This document shows, one piece after another, positions 12,066 to 23,796 of a stretch of 64,000 nt of DNA. The DNA is from Sabethes cyaneus (Eukaryota > Arthropoda > Insecta > Diptera > Culicidae). The notes under the pieces are model-generated. The model was not told the DNA's origin and made no database searches. It saw only the letters and a list, made by a program, of their open reading frames with translations. The stretch is from contig NC_071355.1 in NCBI RefSeq assembly GCF_943734655.1, positions 69,197,449 through 69,261,448 on the forward strand. The letters are read 5' to 3'. Position 1 is the stretch's first letter, and each line of letters opens with the position of its first letter. The position numbers and the translations under genes were made by a program.

Positions 12066-13149
12066 CTTAATTTTGCCGTATGCCTTGATATAAGGGAATC
12101 AGCACGATGCATAGTGGGGAATCGCTGGCCAGCAGCCAAAAAATGAAAGTTCATTTTGACTCTCCGTTGTATTTTTCGTGTGATTCTATACTATTGAAGA
12201 GTTCAAATCCAAAATTTTAGATCAATATGACAAAATTTGAATTTTCTATGAATCTTGAAAATATGCTATCTCAGCATACCTTCGCCTTTTTTGAAAAATA
12301 ACCCAATATTTTAAAACATGCTAGAGGTCTAATGGTAGCTCGGATTTCAACGGTGTGTAAGGAAAAGTTCTTCAAAAAATAGTGCTGAATAAAGCCCTTT
12401 AATTGAGTATGCAGTAATTTTATCATAGAATGCCACAATTTTAATTTTCATTAAAAAAGTGCTATATTTTCGCGTAAAACACGCTTAAAAGTTTTGAAGC
12501 CAAGGTTCGGCACTATTGACAGTACCGGTAAAAGTTAGTGTGAAATATGAGTTTTCAAATGGATATAGTTTCATTTAGCGCAGAGTAGCGCAGAGCACAG
12601 ATGTTACGCTTGTAAGGCTACTATATCAGAATTCAACAATATAGACAAAAAGCAAACACTCAAAGTAAACGTAGAATATCTTAATTATGGAATATCTCCT
12701 TTACATGGCTGGATGACCTGCTTCGAATGCATAGTCCATATTAGTCCATTAGTCCATTGCATATTGACTAGATTTTAGAGGTTGGAGAAAATCTGGAGGA
12801 TATAGCGATAGTAATTACGGAAATACAGCTCGAAGATCTTATGCAAATCCTGGTATTAGTTCTGAAATCACGGGCATAGATATGAAATTAATTAAAAGAT
12901 TGAGACATTTTCTTATAGCAAGTTCTTGAACACATTATTTCAGAAAAATTCGAAACTTATTGTTTGTATACCAAAAACCTTTATAGGGGTATAGGGGTAT
13001 ACCAAAAACCTTTAGGGTATAATCCTCATAGAATACGTCCACTGCAATGCAAAGGATTTGAATTCACGGTCATAAATGAATCTAGACAACTATATTGCTG
13101 ATAGGACGAATGACAGAAGAAGTACAAAAATAAGTTTTTTTGTTTAATT

Positions 13150-13262
13150 ATAGTCAATTTAACAACTCGGGTCATTCGTGACTTCTGCGGGGTTGGGAAT
13201 TGAACCACGGTCCTCGGTGTGAGAGGCGTGAATGCTAGCCACTACACCGGTATTGACCCTCA
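13150..13262 (-). repeat. tRNA-derived SINE head, family C
   Basis: On the minus strand: GTAGTGGCTAGCATTC (A-box region, 13230-13245), 20-odd bases, then CCGTGGTTCAATTCCCAACC (B-box, 13190-13209), followed by a non-tRNA body to about 13150. Box spacing fits an RNA polymerase III promoter. The tRNA fold is incomplete, so this is a SINE and not a tRNA gene. The head differs from families A and B. Confidence 0.6.
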
Positions 13263-13481
13263 CGAGGTTATTGCCGTATGCTAAAAATAGTGATAAAAAT
13301 ACAAGACAATATTTTACATGCAAAAATAAGTGTAAAAATACAAATCGTGATAGAATTATTCGTCTTCTTATTTATCCGGATAAAGTTTATAGCTTCTTCG
13401 AAACGGAAAAATGTAATTATAAAAATCTTTCTGAGAACGCTATATTACTATTGAAGACGAAATGTGAAACGAGTGATTCTG

Positions 13482-13514
13482 CAGAAGGAGAAGAAGAAGA
13501 AGAAGAAGAAGAGA
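13482..13514 (+). repeat. GAA microsatellite
   Basis: About ten GAA units. It creates a run of Glu codons in a plus frame and a Ser run on the other strand; neither frame is a gene. 13515-14017 has nothing else recognisable apart from a run of nine G at 13921. Confidence 0.9.
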
Positions 13515-14025
13515 AAAAAAGAAGATGGAGATAAAGAAGATTAAGAAAACTAATAAGGGGAAAGTTTTGATTTTTGATTAATATTACCTTATATGTGATT
13601 TTGTGTTGATTATTAAAGCTCATACTTGCTTTGTATTGTTTTATAAAATGTTTTATCCTGTAAAAATCCATCTGCAAAAATTTTCCAAATGAGCCTCATT
13701 TCTTATACGTCATTATACTTAAAGATACTTGAAAAATAGTTGAAAATTCTCCCTAAATACAAAAAATATACGTTTTAATGCAAAATAAACCTGAAATTTG
13801 GGCTCAGCACCCCAAAATTACTTAAGAATCACATATTATCCTTGATTTAAAGGGATTTTTTTGCTTGGCCAGCATTTGTATGGAGTCGCCCCACTGTGCG
13901 ATGGTGGTCCCTAACAAGAGGGGGGGGGGAGAGCTATAGATAAGGAAAATGAGACTTGACCAAACTCGTGACTTTAGTCATGACCTTGAAATGCGGTCAG
14001 GCATATATTAATTTTTTTTTTTTTT

Positions 14026-14343
14026 GAAACGATGATTCTACAATTGATGAAAGGACGGTAAGGGAAAGTAATGAAGAAGGATTTTTTCGGAAAATGAAGG
14101 GGATGGGTGGAAAGGAAGGGGGGGTAATAGGTAGCTATGGTTAACAAGTTGTCGTTGTGACTCCTATCTTTTGTCCAATGCTGGAAGGTGTATGGGTCGA
14201 ACCAAGCTGTAATCAGAGATTATAACCGTATTTGAAAACACCCCCCCCCCCTTCCTTTCCACCCATCCCCTTCATTTTTCGAAAAAATCCTTCTTCATTA
14301 CTTTCCCTTACCGTCCCTTCATCAATTGTAGAATCATCGTTTC
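14026..14343. repeat. Long foldback: two family-D repeats head to head
   Basis: Arms 14026-14124 and 14245-14343 are reverse complements with few mismatches (outer edges GAAACGATGATTCTACAATT and its complement). They enclose about 120 bp that belong to the left-hand copy. The block CTTTTGTCCAATGCTGGAAGG with AACCAAGCTGTAATC matches 23587-23795 and, more weakly, 18180-18380. So a longer minus-strand copy abuts a truncated plus-strand copy ending in nine A. Confidence 0.75.
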
Positions 14344-14347
14344 AAAA

Positions 14348-15256
14348 AAAAAGTATTAAAAAGAGATTTGTTTGTCTTGCATTATGCGAATTTTCTTACA
14401 CGTACAAGTGACTGGGAGACAATATTAGGCCTAAAAAGAACGGTTTTTGGCAGCCATTGAACAGAGGGGGCTCACTAAAAGGAGAGGAATCTTTAATCCA
14501 TTACAATAACCGTCACGAATTTCCGTTTCGATAACAGATGTACAAATAACTGGGGTGCCGAGTGAGATCGAGCACTCAGCTAGTTAAATTATAACAGACG
14601 TATAAAACCGTAATTATTAAGCTTTTCATATGGCACTTGTGTTTCCACTTCTTATTTGAATATTTTATAACGTATGACTAGGATTTTGTTTACCATATTT
14701 ACAAGCACGAAACCTGAGCTTGTAACGAAGAATAGTTAGGTTTTATACTCTCAGAACTCAGTCTGCTTTTTCTGCTGATTAATGCATGAATATTATACGA
14801 AGTGATTGATAAAATTTGATAATAATTATTTGATCAATCATTAGCTGATATTCAAACGCTAATCAGCAGCTAGAGCTAAAATGATCCACAATTGTGTGTG
14901 ACCCATGATTAACTGACTGTAGAAGATATTTGGATCAATCAAATGGAAATAATAAGGGAGATAAATGTATTTTCCTGAAGAACGTGGATCGAATTAACTG
15001 GAAAAAATAATATGCAAACTGTAAAAAATATATAATATAATAACTGAAATAAAATAACTCTCAACTCATATCATTTTTCCCAGTTCATTCACGAAAAAAT
15101 ATATATACCGACTTCCATTAAGAAAAGTACAATACTTGACCAGTATGATTCGGCAAAAAATTTCTACGTATCTTTTACAAGACAGAGAATTGTCAACTTT
15201 CGCAACAAACTACTGAACATTAAATAACGGGTGGCAACTAAAAGGCAACGATACTT
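14348..15256. other. No gene recognised
   Basis: AT-rich sequence with no open frame of note, no repeat boundary and no RNA gene that I can support. Confidence 0.4.
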
Positions 15257-15261
15257 GAAGA

Positions 15262-16457
15262 CCCAAGTAACAATTCCAAGTTTTATTACGTTCGTATAGC
15301 GGTTTTCATGACCAATTTCATAAAACCGCTAATAAAACTATGAGCTCCACCAGAACTTTCTGATGACCGCTATAAAACTGCTTTCTGACCAAGTGGCCCA
15401 CGCCTCAGAATGTTTTCATAACCGCTATAAGAATCAGGCTATAAACTCAAGTAGTCGTATCACGCTCTGCTAAAAGCAGCAATAAAACCGATTAAGCTTT
15501 CGCTACTTGACAGCCATCGCCATAATTTAAAAAAGCTTTTCGCTTTTTGCTTTTCGCTTTATGCTTTTCGCTTTTTGCTTTTCGCTTTACTTGCAAACGT
15601 CAGATAAGTTCGGTAGCTTTGTCAACTTGAAAATATATCCGTGAGCAGAAAAGTTTTAGTTTTACTGACAGATCATTCTGAACGATTTGGTTTATAGCTG
15701 CCAGAGTTAAATATCCCATAGAATATTTATTAATTTTAAGCAATTTCGTTGGTTTGCACTATGTGCGCATTTAATTTCATCGTGCATTTTGATATGATAG
15801 GTCGATAAAATCAGCGCGCCACTGAAATTTTGCAATTTTCGAAAACTGGTTGTTTTAACAAATTGAAAATATTCAGTTAATCAATCTCAATTTCTAGCAA
15901 AATCATTTTAGTTGCTTCCTCTGACAGGAAAACCGATTGATAATGACCTTCTTTCTGCAAAATACTTTGCTTTGATGAATTGTTGTTTGCGAGCTAAAAC
16001 AAAATACTAGAATATGGCAATATGGCTTCGCATAAAAAAACGATTTTGGTGTTGAACTTTGGTATTCTTCATAATAGCAGCAAAAAAACTGTTTGGTTAG
16101 GATGGTACCATTTCAATAGCTCTATAAAACTAACAGATTTATTGCGGTTTGACAAGTAACCGTGATAAGATCAATTTCGATTGGTGCGCCATTTTGTGTT
16201 GCTACGCCACACTTATAGTAAGTTTATAGCAGACGTGGTGCAGCCAACAAGTTTTAACGTGGTAATATAAGCAACCACAATAAATTCGCTTTATTAACAG
16301 TTTTATTATGGTTTTCTAGCTAGCTACAAGTGTGTTTGGACTCGTATCCTCTTGGTATTGCGCAATACCACCATAAATCCAGTGGTAATGATTCATACCG
16401 CAATAAAACCTTTATAAAATTCAAGTAAAACCAAGTAGCTTTGAATTGTTACTTGGG
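15262..16457. mobile_element. Inverted-repeat DNA element with 5-bp target duplication
   Basis: Ends CCCAAGTAACAATTC (15262-15276) and its exact complement at 16443-16457 are flanked by GAAGA on both sides (15257-15261 and 16458-16462). The interior is noncoding, with repeated TATAAAACCG/CGCTATAAAACTG blocks and a small minisatellite of GCTTTTCGCTTT units at 15533-15589. No transposase remains. The 5-bp duplication limits the possible superfamilies, but I cannot assign one. Confidence 0.75.
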
Positions 16458-16573
16458 GAAGATTTACTGAAATTAAAGATACATTTTCCATTGTTGAAAA
16501 ATATTAGTGTACTTTTGAAAACGGTCCGTAATCGGTTGTTCGACGAAGCTTACATTTGATGTCGGAACAGGAG

Positions 16574-17391
16574 AGTATTTTGCAGAATAACATTCCCGCA
16601 TTCTGCCGTCCTACACAAAAACGCGCGTTAGCTTCGTAAACATTGTTGTAATTTTTAGTTCGGGCGATGAAAAATTTTGATGGACGGATTTTAAAACGGT
16701 ACGACAAATTTGGGAAATAAAGTCAGTTGCGTAATTTCAATGAAATTCTTTAATGTTGGTTTTTAGTAAATTTAAAGGACATGGATCGGAAGGTAAGTGT
16801 GTTTGAGTCAAATCAGCACAAGAATTTTTGCAGTATTCGTCACATACATCCAAGAAATGATGAAAATTAGAGTGGCTTTACTTACTACGACGTGAATTAG
16901 AAATAAACCTTATTTGCAATTCGTGGCTCTCCAGTTATTTTTATACACCGAGGAACTCAAAATCCCGAAGAAATCTTCGATTGGGCGCATTGAGACAGAT
17001 TTGTCAGGTCTTGGTTTTTGGGTACAAATGGGATCGAATGGTAATTCAGGAACGATTATGTTTTTTCGGCGTAATGCGATGATGCTCTATCCGCTCAAAA
17101 CACGTATTGCCCATCTGCATGATGTTTTAGTAGAAACGGGATCAGAATTTTTTTTCAAATAATCGTCTGGTGCACATTTTAATTGATAGCCAAACTAGAA
17201 GGCTTGTTGTTGAAGGCACGAGAAAAAGAACTATGTCCTTCTGCATCCATAATTTTGACTGGTCTTCCACTACTTTGCATGCGAATAGTTGTTGGGCATC
17301 TTAGGATATGGTAAACAGTCGAAGCCGAAACATATTTGCTTTTTTCCGAGATTTCTGAGGCAGTTCTTCTTCTTTTGACGCCAATTGGCAA
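16574..17391 (-). pseudogene. ITm (Tc1/mariner, D37E-like) transposase remnant
   Basis: On the minus strand, 17391-17179 encodes an N-terminal helix-turn-helix (ASEISEKSKYVSASTVYHIL) and SSGRPVKI. Further along, interrupted by stops, are RASSRYAEKT and SIPFVPK-like fragments of the second catalytic region. RPIEDFFGILSSSVYKNNWR (about 16920-16980) matches the RPIE.FW....VY..NW C-terminal motif of these enzymes. The central catalytic part is missing. 16574-16916 is the noncoding flank shared with 4085-4428. A dead copy of a cut-and-paste transposon. Confidence 0.7.
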
Positions 17392-17428
17392 AACTGGCTA
17401 AGCATAAACAAAACAAAAAATATTGGCA

Positions 17429-17430
<2 letters not shown>

Positions 17431-17477
<47 letters not shown>
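17431..17477 (+). repeat. GA microsatellite
   Basis: An uninterrupted AG run of about 22 units. It generates a Leu-Ser run on the minus strand that is not a protein. 17478-18179 shows nothing else. Confidence 0.95.
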
Positions 17478-17478
<1 letters not shown>

Positions 17479-18179
17479 AACACATACATGAAGTATTCCA
17501 CCACGCAAACATATATAGTTGAGTATAAGGGCCTCGAAAAAATTCCAAAATTTTAGTTGCCACCCGTTAGCACTTCATTCTTCGCCCTGTCCAATCACAA
17601 GTCCAACTTTGTGATTGCACCTTACCCTTATATGCCAAATGAACTGAACCTCAAATAAATCACATAGCCTTTAGGGCATAACTAACGCATATTAAAATTT
17701 TCACTTTCTCTTCGTTGACTCACCGATATGTTAGGTTAGAAGATTCCGAAAGATTTGGTCCCAGTGTCATTGCTGAATAGAAGTGAAGAATAGAAGGACT
17801 TTAACAAGTTGGTTTAACACTTGGTTGCCCCATACGGGGCAAGACTTAGCAAAACGTTGCTATTGAAATCAGTGTCACGCAAGTTATGGTTCAATCGCCA
17901 TCTCCCACCTGAGTAAGTTAGAAAACGACTTAGAAGCAATCATACTTTTAATACGAAACTGTGAAGGAAAAGTTTGTCCAAAGCGACGCAAGCAAATCGC
18001 CAAAGGAAGGCCTTGCAGACTAGCGATATAGTGGTGGATAGGGTAGGTTAATGCAAACTTTCGTGATATACCATGATCATGCCAGGTAAAAATCAAAACA
18101 GAACTACTGTATAAGAAATTAAAGGCGATAAACATATTTTTTATATTTGTTTAACAACCGACGAAGAAATGGGATAGAA

Positions 18180-18380
18180 GAAAGTATTGAAACACAATTG
18201 TTGACAGTATCTCCGGGGAGACAAGGCGTGAAGGATGAGAGCGGAAAATTAGCTACGGGAGGGGGTCATTGCAGCAACACTTATTAAGTTGGTATAACGT
18301 TTCTCCTTACCCAAGCTGGGAAATCCGCGGATCGAAACAAGCTACAATGGAAAGCCAAAGGGAAGTGAAAAGAGAACGGA
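18180..18380 (-). repeat. Diverged family-D repeat
   Basis: Weakly matches 14130-14215: TTATTAAGTTGGTATAACG, CCAAGCTGGGAAAT, GGATCGAAACAAGCTACAAT in the same order and spacing. Heavily diverged, boundaries uncertain. Confidence 0.4.
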
Positions 18381-20401
18381 AATTTGTTGAGAAACAAATA
18401 ACCAAGCTATGGCCATTTCCGTGAAATCAGTACCAGCAACATTTATCGTCATGACCATTTTGGGACGTGTTGCAAACCATATCAATATGAGTATCAAACT
18501 TTAATGTTTTATCTTTTATGAGCCACTGACATTGGAAGCTTTTCGTGCTTCGCAGCCCAGGCAACCCTGTAGCAAATTCTGGGAATCTTGGCAGAAGTGG
18601 TCCATAAGGCCAAAATTACCATAAAGAAAGGACGTTACTGACAGCATTTCCAGAAGTAATTTCACAGATGACCATATCTCGGTTATTTTTCGTCGGATTT
18701 CCGTTCGCATTTCACCAGTAGACTGCAAATTGATTCTAGTTCGTACAAAAAATATAAATGTGAATTAATTTTCATACTTGAAAAAGATAAAAGCAATGAA
18801 AAAATCATCTTTTGACATACTCCTATGAACCGGTAATATCTCCGGTATGCCCTGGCTATGGCGAATCTCGGAGTACTTTTAAAAACTAGAAAAGTTTGTC
18901 CTTCGAATGCAATTAGTTTCATCTAAAAATATAATCAGTTTATCCAACTCCTGTACATCCCTTAACCCCTAACGGGTAACATCGGTGCGATCAAGTTAAT
19001 GACTATTTTTTCATGACGGTACACTCAAAAAAAGCTCAAGGTTTGATTTTCATGAAAAATAATTATCAGAACGAGTGCCAGGTACGAAATATCTTAAAAA
19101 TTAGTAGAACTTACGGGTCCAGATTCTGGTCATTGTTCGTTGGGTTTGCTCGATAACACTTTTAGTATTACCGGAGACGGGTTCGCCTTTGCGAGTTTCA
19201 ATTCCTAACAATTTTTTTTCTTTCCAGTTTTTTTAGCAAAATGAAAATACATTTTTTTGAAAACAAAAATTTGGATTCAATTCAAAAATATTTTTTAATG
19301 TTTTTGTCTATATTCCTTTGTACATTAGCATCTATTAAGTACTGTACTGCGTCATTTCCCAACTAAGTTTCCTCGGCCTCAAAAAAGAGGAAAAATAAAT
19401 ATGGGAATTTCTTACTCTGCAAAACTTTTAAATACACATCACACTTATAAAACTGCCCGTTCCGCTAGAAGGTCATTAGTTATACCACATCCATGGCAAT
19501 TTTGGGCAGTTCTTCGGATTCTGTTGACCGTGACGAAGGCACAGCGCAAACCGAAATCATCAAAACAAATTCTTTGCCATCGTCTTCATTCCCACCGACG
19601 AGGTCTGTACTGTGTATGATTATACCTGCAGAAGAAATTTCCCATTAATTGCTGCCGCTGTTTTTGTCGGCAACAGCACTGCACTGCACTGCACTGGTTC
19701 AGGTAAAGAAATCAACAACACAACAAACCAGTCAAACTCAATGAGCCTCGACTATTGGAAATGTAAATTGTTACAAATCACCTTCGGAGCGAGGGCTAGC
19801 AAACCGTGGAGTTTTACGAGCTAGCGAAAGGAGGAAATCCCCCAAAGACAAGGTGTGCGTTTCTTTTTGTTACATTGAGTGTGCAGTAGTTTATGGTCCG
19901 CAGGTAGTGCGTTCGGCTGCAGCATTGGTTGTCTCAATTTGAAAGCCATGCACTGACATGCACAGCATAACCAATCAATGCATGGTGGTTCCTTCGAAGA
20001 GCATTTCCTTCGGTTTACAATTAAACAAATACGTCAAACTCTATGTTTTGTTTAAGATACGGATGAAAATAAAAAATCCGATAATTTTAAGCATTACGAT
20101 TAGAGTCGATGTGATTTTTTCAGTTTATCGATCAGTGTTACTCATCGATAAATTCCCCATAGGCAAGCCGAGTAAACGGAGCCGATTGATATAAAAAGCT
20201 TTGCAGTATCATCGACCCAATAAAATGACCTGCACTAAAGCCCAGCTGCACTCAAACGAGGTTTGAAGCCACATACCTATTTGATTGATGGTCATTTCGT
20301 TGTATGCTGCCGTTGATTTTGAACGACTCTTTTAAGCGCTAAGTAGGTACAACTGCAAAGACATTGCAGGAACCGTGAGCTAAGTGGCCCTCGTCTTCTC
20401 A
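18381..20401. other. No gene recognised
   Basis: No coding domain or splice pair stands out. A short GCACT tandem run lies at 19677-19698. Short frames at 18683-18922 and 19401-19824 have no recognisable motif. Confidence 0.4.
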
Positions 20402-20403
20402 TA

Positions 20404-21365
20404 GGGGAACTGTGGGTAAGACGAACAGGGTGGGTAAGACGGACAGGTGGTTGATTCTACCAGTTAAGCATTAAAATTCGTAAATGTTTTGATGGGAATC
20501 CAACCAGCTTGCTATCTCATGATGTCTGGACGTTTCAATCATCATTTAAAACTTTCCAATTTTGATAAAGTACAAAAAAACTAAAAATTGGTCATGATTC
20601 AACGTTTGGATGTAACTTTTTTTCCGTCGGAATTAAGCTTTTTGAGTGGTTTAATTCCAAAATGTTGCCCATAGCATGAGGTATTTCGATTTAATACCTT
20701 TTCAAGTAACGTCTGCATTGAAATAATACGTAATTTCATTTGCGTATGAAAAATTGTGAACGCTTTAAAAATATGTATAATGATGGGGTGAAATGGACAA
20801 CTGCTAGTGTGGATAAGATGGTCAGTGAACATATTATATTAAAATTGTTGATTTTGCTTCTTAGTGATATCTCAAGCATATAAATGAAAATTTAACCGGA
20901 AAACGTGAACTTCAAACAAATCAGCAGCGGCCAGGCATGAAACAGTTTTTGGAATGCTTGTTCATATTACCGCTGCCAAACAACTTTCTATTGGCTGCCT
21001 CTAGTGGGAGGGGGTGGACTGCCCCCTTCATTTTTTGCACGCTACACCACCATATTTTACGTATTCAATTTATTAAGGGTCAAAAATAATAATATGCGCT
21101 CAGTTGGGGCGATTCACAATACCTGTCCATCTTACCCCCACACATTGTCCGTTTCACCCGCAGCATTAAAAAAGTTCACTTTTTCGGACCATTTTTAAAA
21201 CTCAAAATACACATTGAAAAACATTTTTTGTTAAATATTTCACTAGCTCCTTTTGAAAACAATATGTTGAACTGAAGTAAACTGTATTTAGGTTTTATAA
21301 ATCATAAGTTCTCTGTATTATATTAGATGTTCTTCTTAACCTGTTCGTCTTACCCACAGTTCCCC
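20404..21365. mobile_element. TA-flanked inverted-repeat DNA element
   Basis: Perfect 26-bp inverted ends at 20404-20429 and 21340-21365 (GGGGAACTGTGGGTAAGACG at the tip) are flanked by TA at 20402-20403 and 21366-21367, as expected for Tc1/mariner/pogo-type transposition. Sub-terminal copies of a GGGTAAGAYGGACAGG-like motif occur at 20430-20447 and, inverted, at about 20785-20825 and 21120-21165. The 962-bp body has no transposase frame, so it is non-autonomous. Confidence 0.85.
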
Positions 21366-21367
21366 TA

Positions 21368-22715
21368 CATACGTGAAAAGCGAAAATGCCGGTATTACAC
21401 AAGAAAGTACACGTCTGAAAAGTACAATCGACAGAACTACTAGTACCTAGTAGCTTTACGATATTTGCCACCGTTACTTACTTAGACGTTCAATCTTTCA
21501 GTATATGTTTTGGAACAACGAATTCGTGCTTTAACTGTCGTCTTATACTACGAACAATTGAGCATGTCCCAAAAACTTACTAATCACTAGACTAATAAAT
21601 CATAAATTACGACGGCGTAGAAACTTTCTTCTAAAATAATTATTATCGTGTCAACCGAGATAAATTCTGTGTTAATCAATGGGATTATGAGAATGCCGAA
21701 GCTACCATTGCAAATTAATGAGAAACTCGTGCGACGCGAGCGTGGATAAACCAGGTTAAAAAACGGGTTTGATATTAGAAAAACCAAGCTGAGCCCCGCC
21801 AGTATGTGAACGAAGCGCATTCAATAAAGTGGTATGATAGTAAACATCAAACAAAAATTTTCCGCATAGACGTAAAATCCCACGGATTACGGGCCGGAAC
21901 TGTGTGACTGCCCTGCCAGCCAGACGCGGCAACCTGGCAACATAATAAGCCAAACAATTGCATGTGCGAACAAACAAAGCTTGCCAACGTACCTACATTC
22001 GGTTCTGCTATCAGTTCACTTCTCGTAGCCGTAGGTGGTATGGGTGCGAAACAACCACCCACTTACGTGTAGAACGTGTAGAGATAAAATATGCCGAGAG
22101 AAAACGGATAATATTTTCTTGTCGGTTTACTCAATTCAATTGACTTTTTATTACCGTACCTATTTAAATTATTTTTTTTATAGAAGGAAAAAATGGACGC
22201 TGGCATTTCAATTCGGTTTCATTCATCTTATAGGGCAGAAGATCTATTTTCAGCACATTAAGCGGCAGCCTGAATTATATTCACTATAATTATAATTAAA
22301 TTGCGGGCACAGCAAACGTTAATATTTATCAAAATAATATGAGCGCTCGAGGGCTGAGACTGAAGTATTCTAAGTTTGAATGTCGACCATGCAAGCGTTA
22401 AAAGTTTAAATCAAATATTTTATACTTATTTTTGACATTTTCCCGGACAAATTTGACACCCTGAAAGTAAACTGTTAAAGCAAAGAGCGCAACTAACGCT
22501 TCCGTTCAACCGATAATGTTGATATACTGTAAGAATTTATTCTAAATTGAAGTCTTGTATGAAAACATGATAGACAGAGTATTCGAGCATGTGATGGGAC
22601 GCAAAAATTCTCAAGGGCCTTAAAATGCACTAATCTATGCCGAATATATGGATCTCTTTTTAGGAATAAGAACTGAAGAAGACATCAATGTATTCCATAA
22701 TTAAATGCACTGAAG
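21368..22715. other. No gene recognised
   Basis: Unremarkable sequence; the stretch 21880-22090 has higher GC but no supported exon. Confidence 0.35.
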
Positions 22716-22925
22716 TTTTTTTACGCGACTATTTTTACGCGGTTTTCGGAATTTACGCGGTTTTTTTACGCGGTTTTCTGAATTTACGCGGATGTGCTCA
22801 AAACGTCTATTTTTTCGCGTAGTGTTGAAATCCACAGTTTTTTTTACGCGAAATTTTGGTCTTTTTACGCGGTTTTCGGAATTTACGCGGTTTTTTTTTA
22901 CGCGGTTTTGATTTACGCGGGACGT
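22716..22925. repeat. TTTACGCGG tandem repeat
   Basis: About ten units of TTTTTACGCGGTTTTCGGAA/ATTTACGCGG type, spaced 15-30 bp, with some decayed units in the middle. On the minus strand it yields a repetitive NRVKK/ENRVK peptide, which is a by-product. Each unit contains ACGCG. Confidence 0.9.
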
Positions 22926-23586
22926 ATCCTGCGCGTAAAAAGCGACTTGAGTGTACACATATTCTACATATGATTTAAAAAAGTTTATTTTAACTCAGAA
23001 ATATTTAAATCATACCGATAATTTCAATTACATTAGGAAATTAAACAAAAAAGCTGAAAAAGGTTACGATTTAGGAATTATCTTAGACTGCAAACTAACT
23101 ACTGACTACTGACTTCACCAATACGCTGTTTCTTCACGCATTGTATTTATTGCTCATTAGTATGATCCATTCTCGAATTTGCGCTAATTTTATGGTCTTC
23201 CTATGATGAATTGTGGATTTGCCGAATCGAATCAGGGCAGCATAAGTTTTTTTCAATATGCGCTACGAAATCTTCCATAGACGCACCTGGAAGACTTGCC
23301 TTCTTATCAAGACCGCTGTATCAAAACACCAGAAGATCGACGGAATATCAAACAAGCTGTTTTCGGTGAAAAATCTTACGATTCGAGATTGACAGTTCCG
23401 TATTGCTTGCTATTGCTGGTCAACTACACATCTACGCACCACAACATATTCTAAGGCCAAGCCGACGATTAGTTTGAGCGGACGACTCCAAGAAGCGTAT
23501 CAATCGTACGACTTTAATGTGTCCACAACAATCTTCCGTTAACGTATTTGCGCGTAACTTGAAGCTTGTGATAATCGAATCCGGTT
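22926..23586. other. No gene recognised
   Basis: No coding or repeat signal I can support. Confidence 0.35.
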
Positions 23587-23795
23587 CGATTCCGGTTATA
23601 ACCTCAGATTATAGCTTGGTTCGACTCATGCACCTTCCAGCATTGGACAAAAGGTAGGAGTCAAAACGACTACTTGTTAAGCGTAGTTACCAATATCCCC
23701 CTCCTCACCTTTCCGCTCTTCCCCCTCCTTCTCCAAAAATTTTTATTTCTTTCCCCTACCGTCCCTTCATTGATTGTAGAACCATCGTTTCAAAT
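23587..23795 (+). repeat. Family-D SINE-like repeat
   Basis: Begins with GGTTCGATTCCGG, a B-box-like tRNA piece, then a body shared with 14026-14343: AGCTTGGTTCGACTCATGCA, CCAGCATTGGACAAAAGG, a C/T-rich stretch, and a 3' end CGTCCCTTCATTGATTGTAG with CATCGTTTCAAA. The A-box side is missing or decayed. Its 3' end abuts the palindromic element that follows. Confidence 0.6.
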
Positions 23796-23796
23796 A

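Noticed and set aside
13150..13262. Possible tRNA gene
   Set aside because: A- and B-box present but the cloverleaf is incomplete and a SINE body follows; the same applies to the heads at 4680, 34960 and 37365.
17301..17504. Leu-Ser repeat peptide
   Set aside because: Minus-strand reading of the GA microsatellite at 17431-17477.
22701..22958. Repetitive basic protein-like frame (NRVKK units)
   Set aside because: Produced by the TTTACGCGG tandem repeat; units vary in length and would shift frame.
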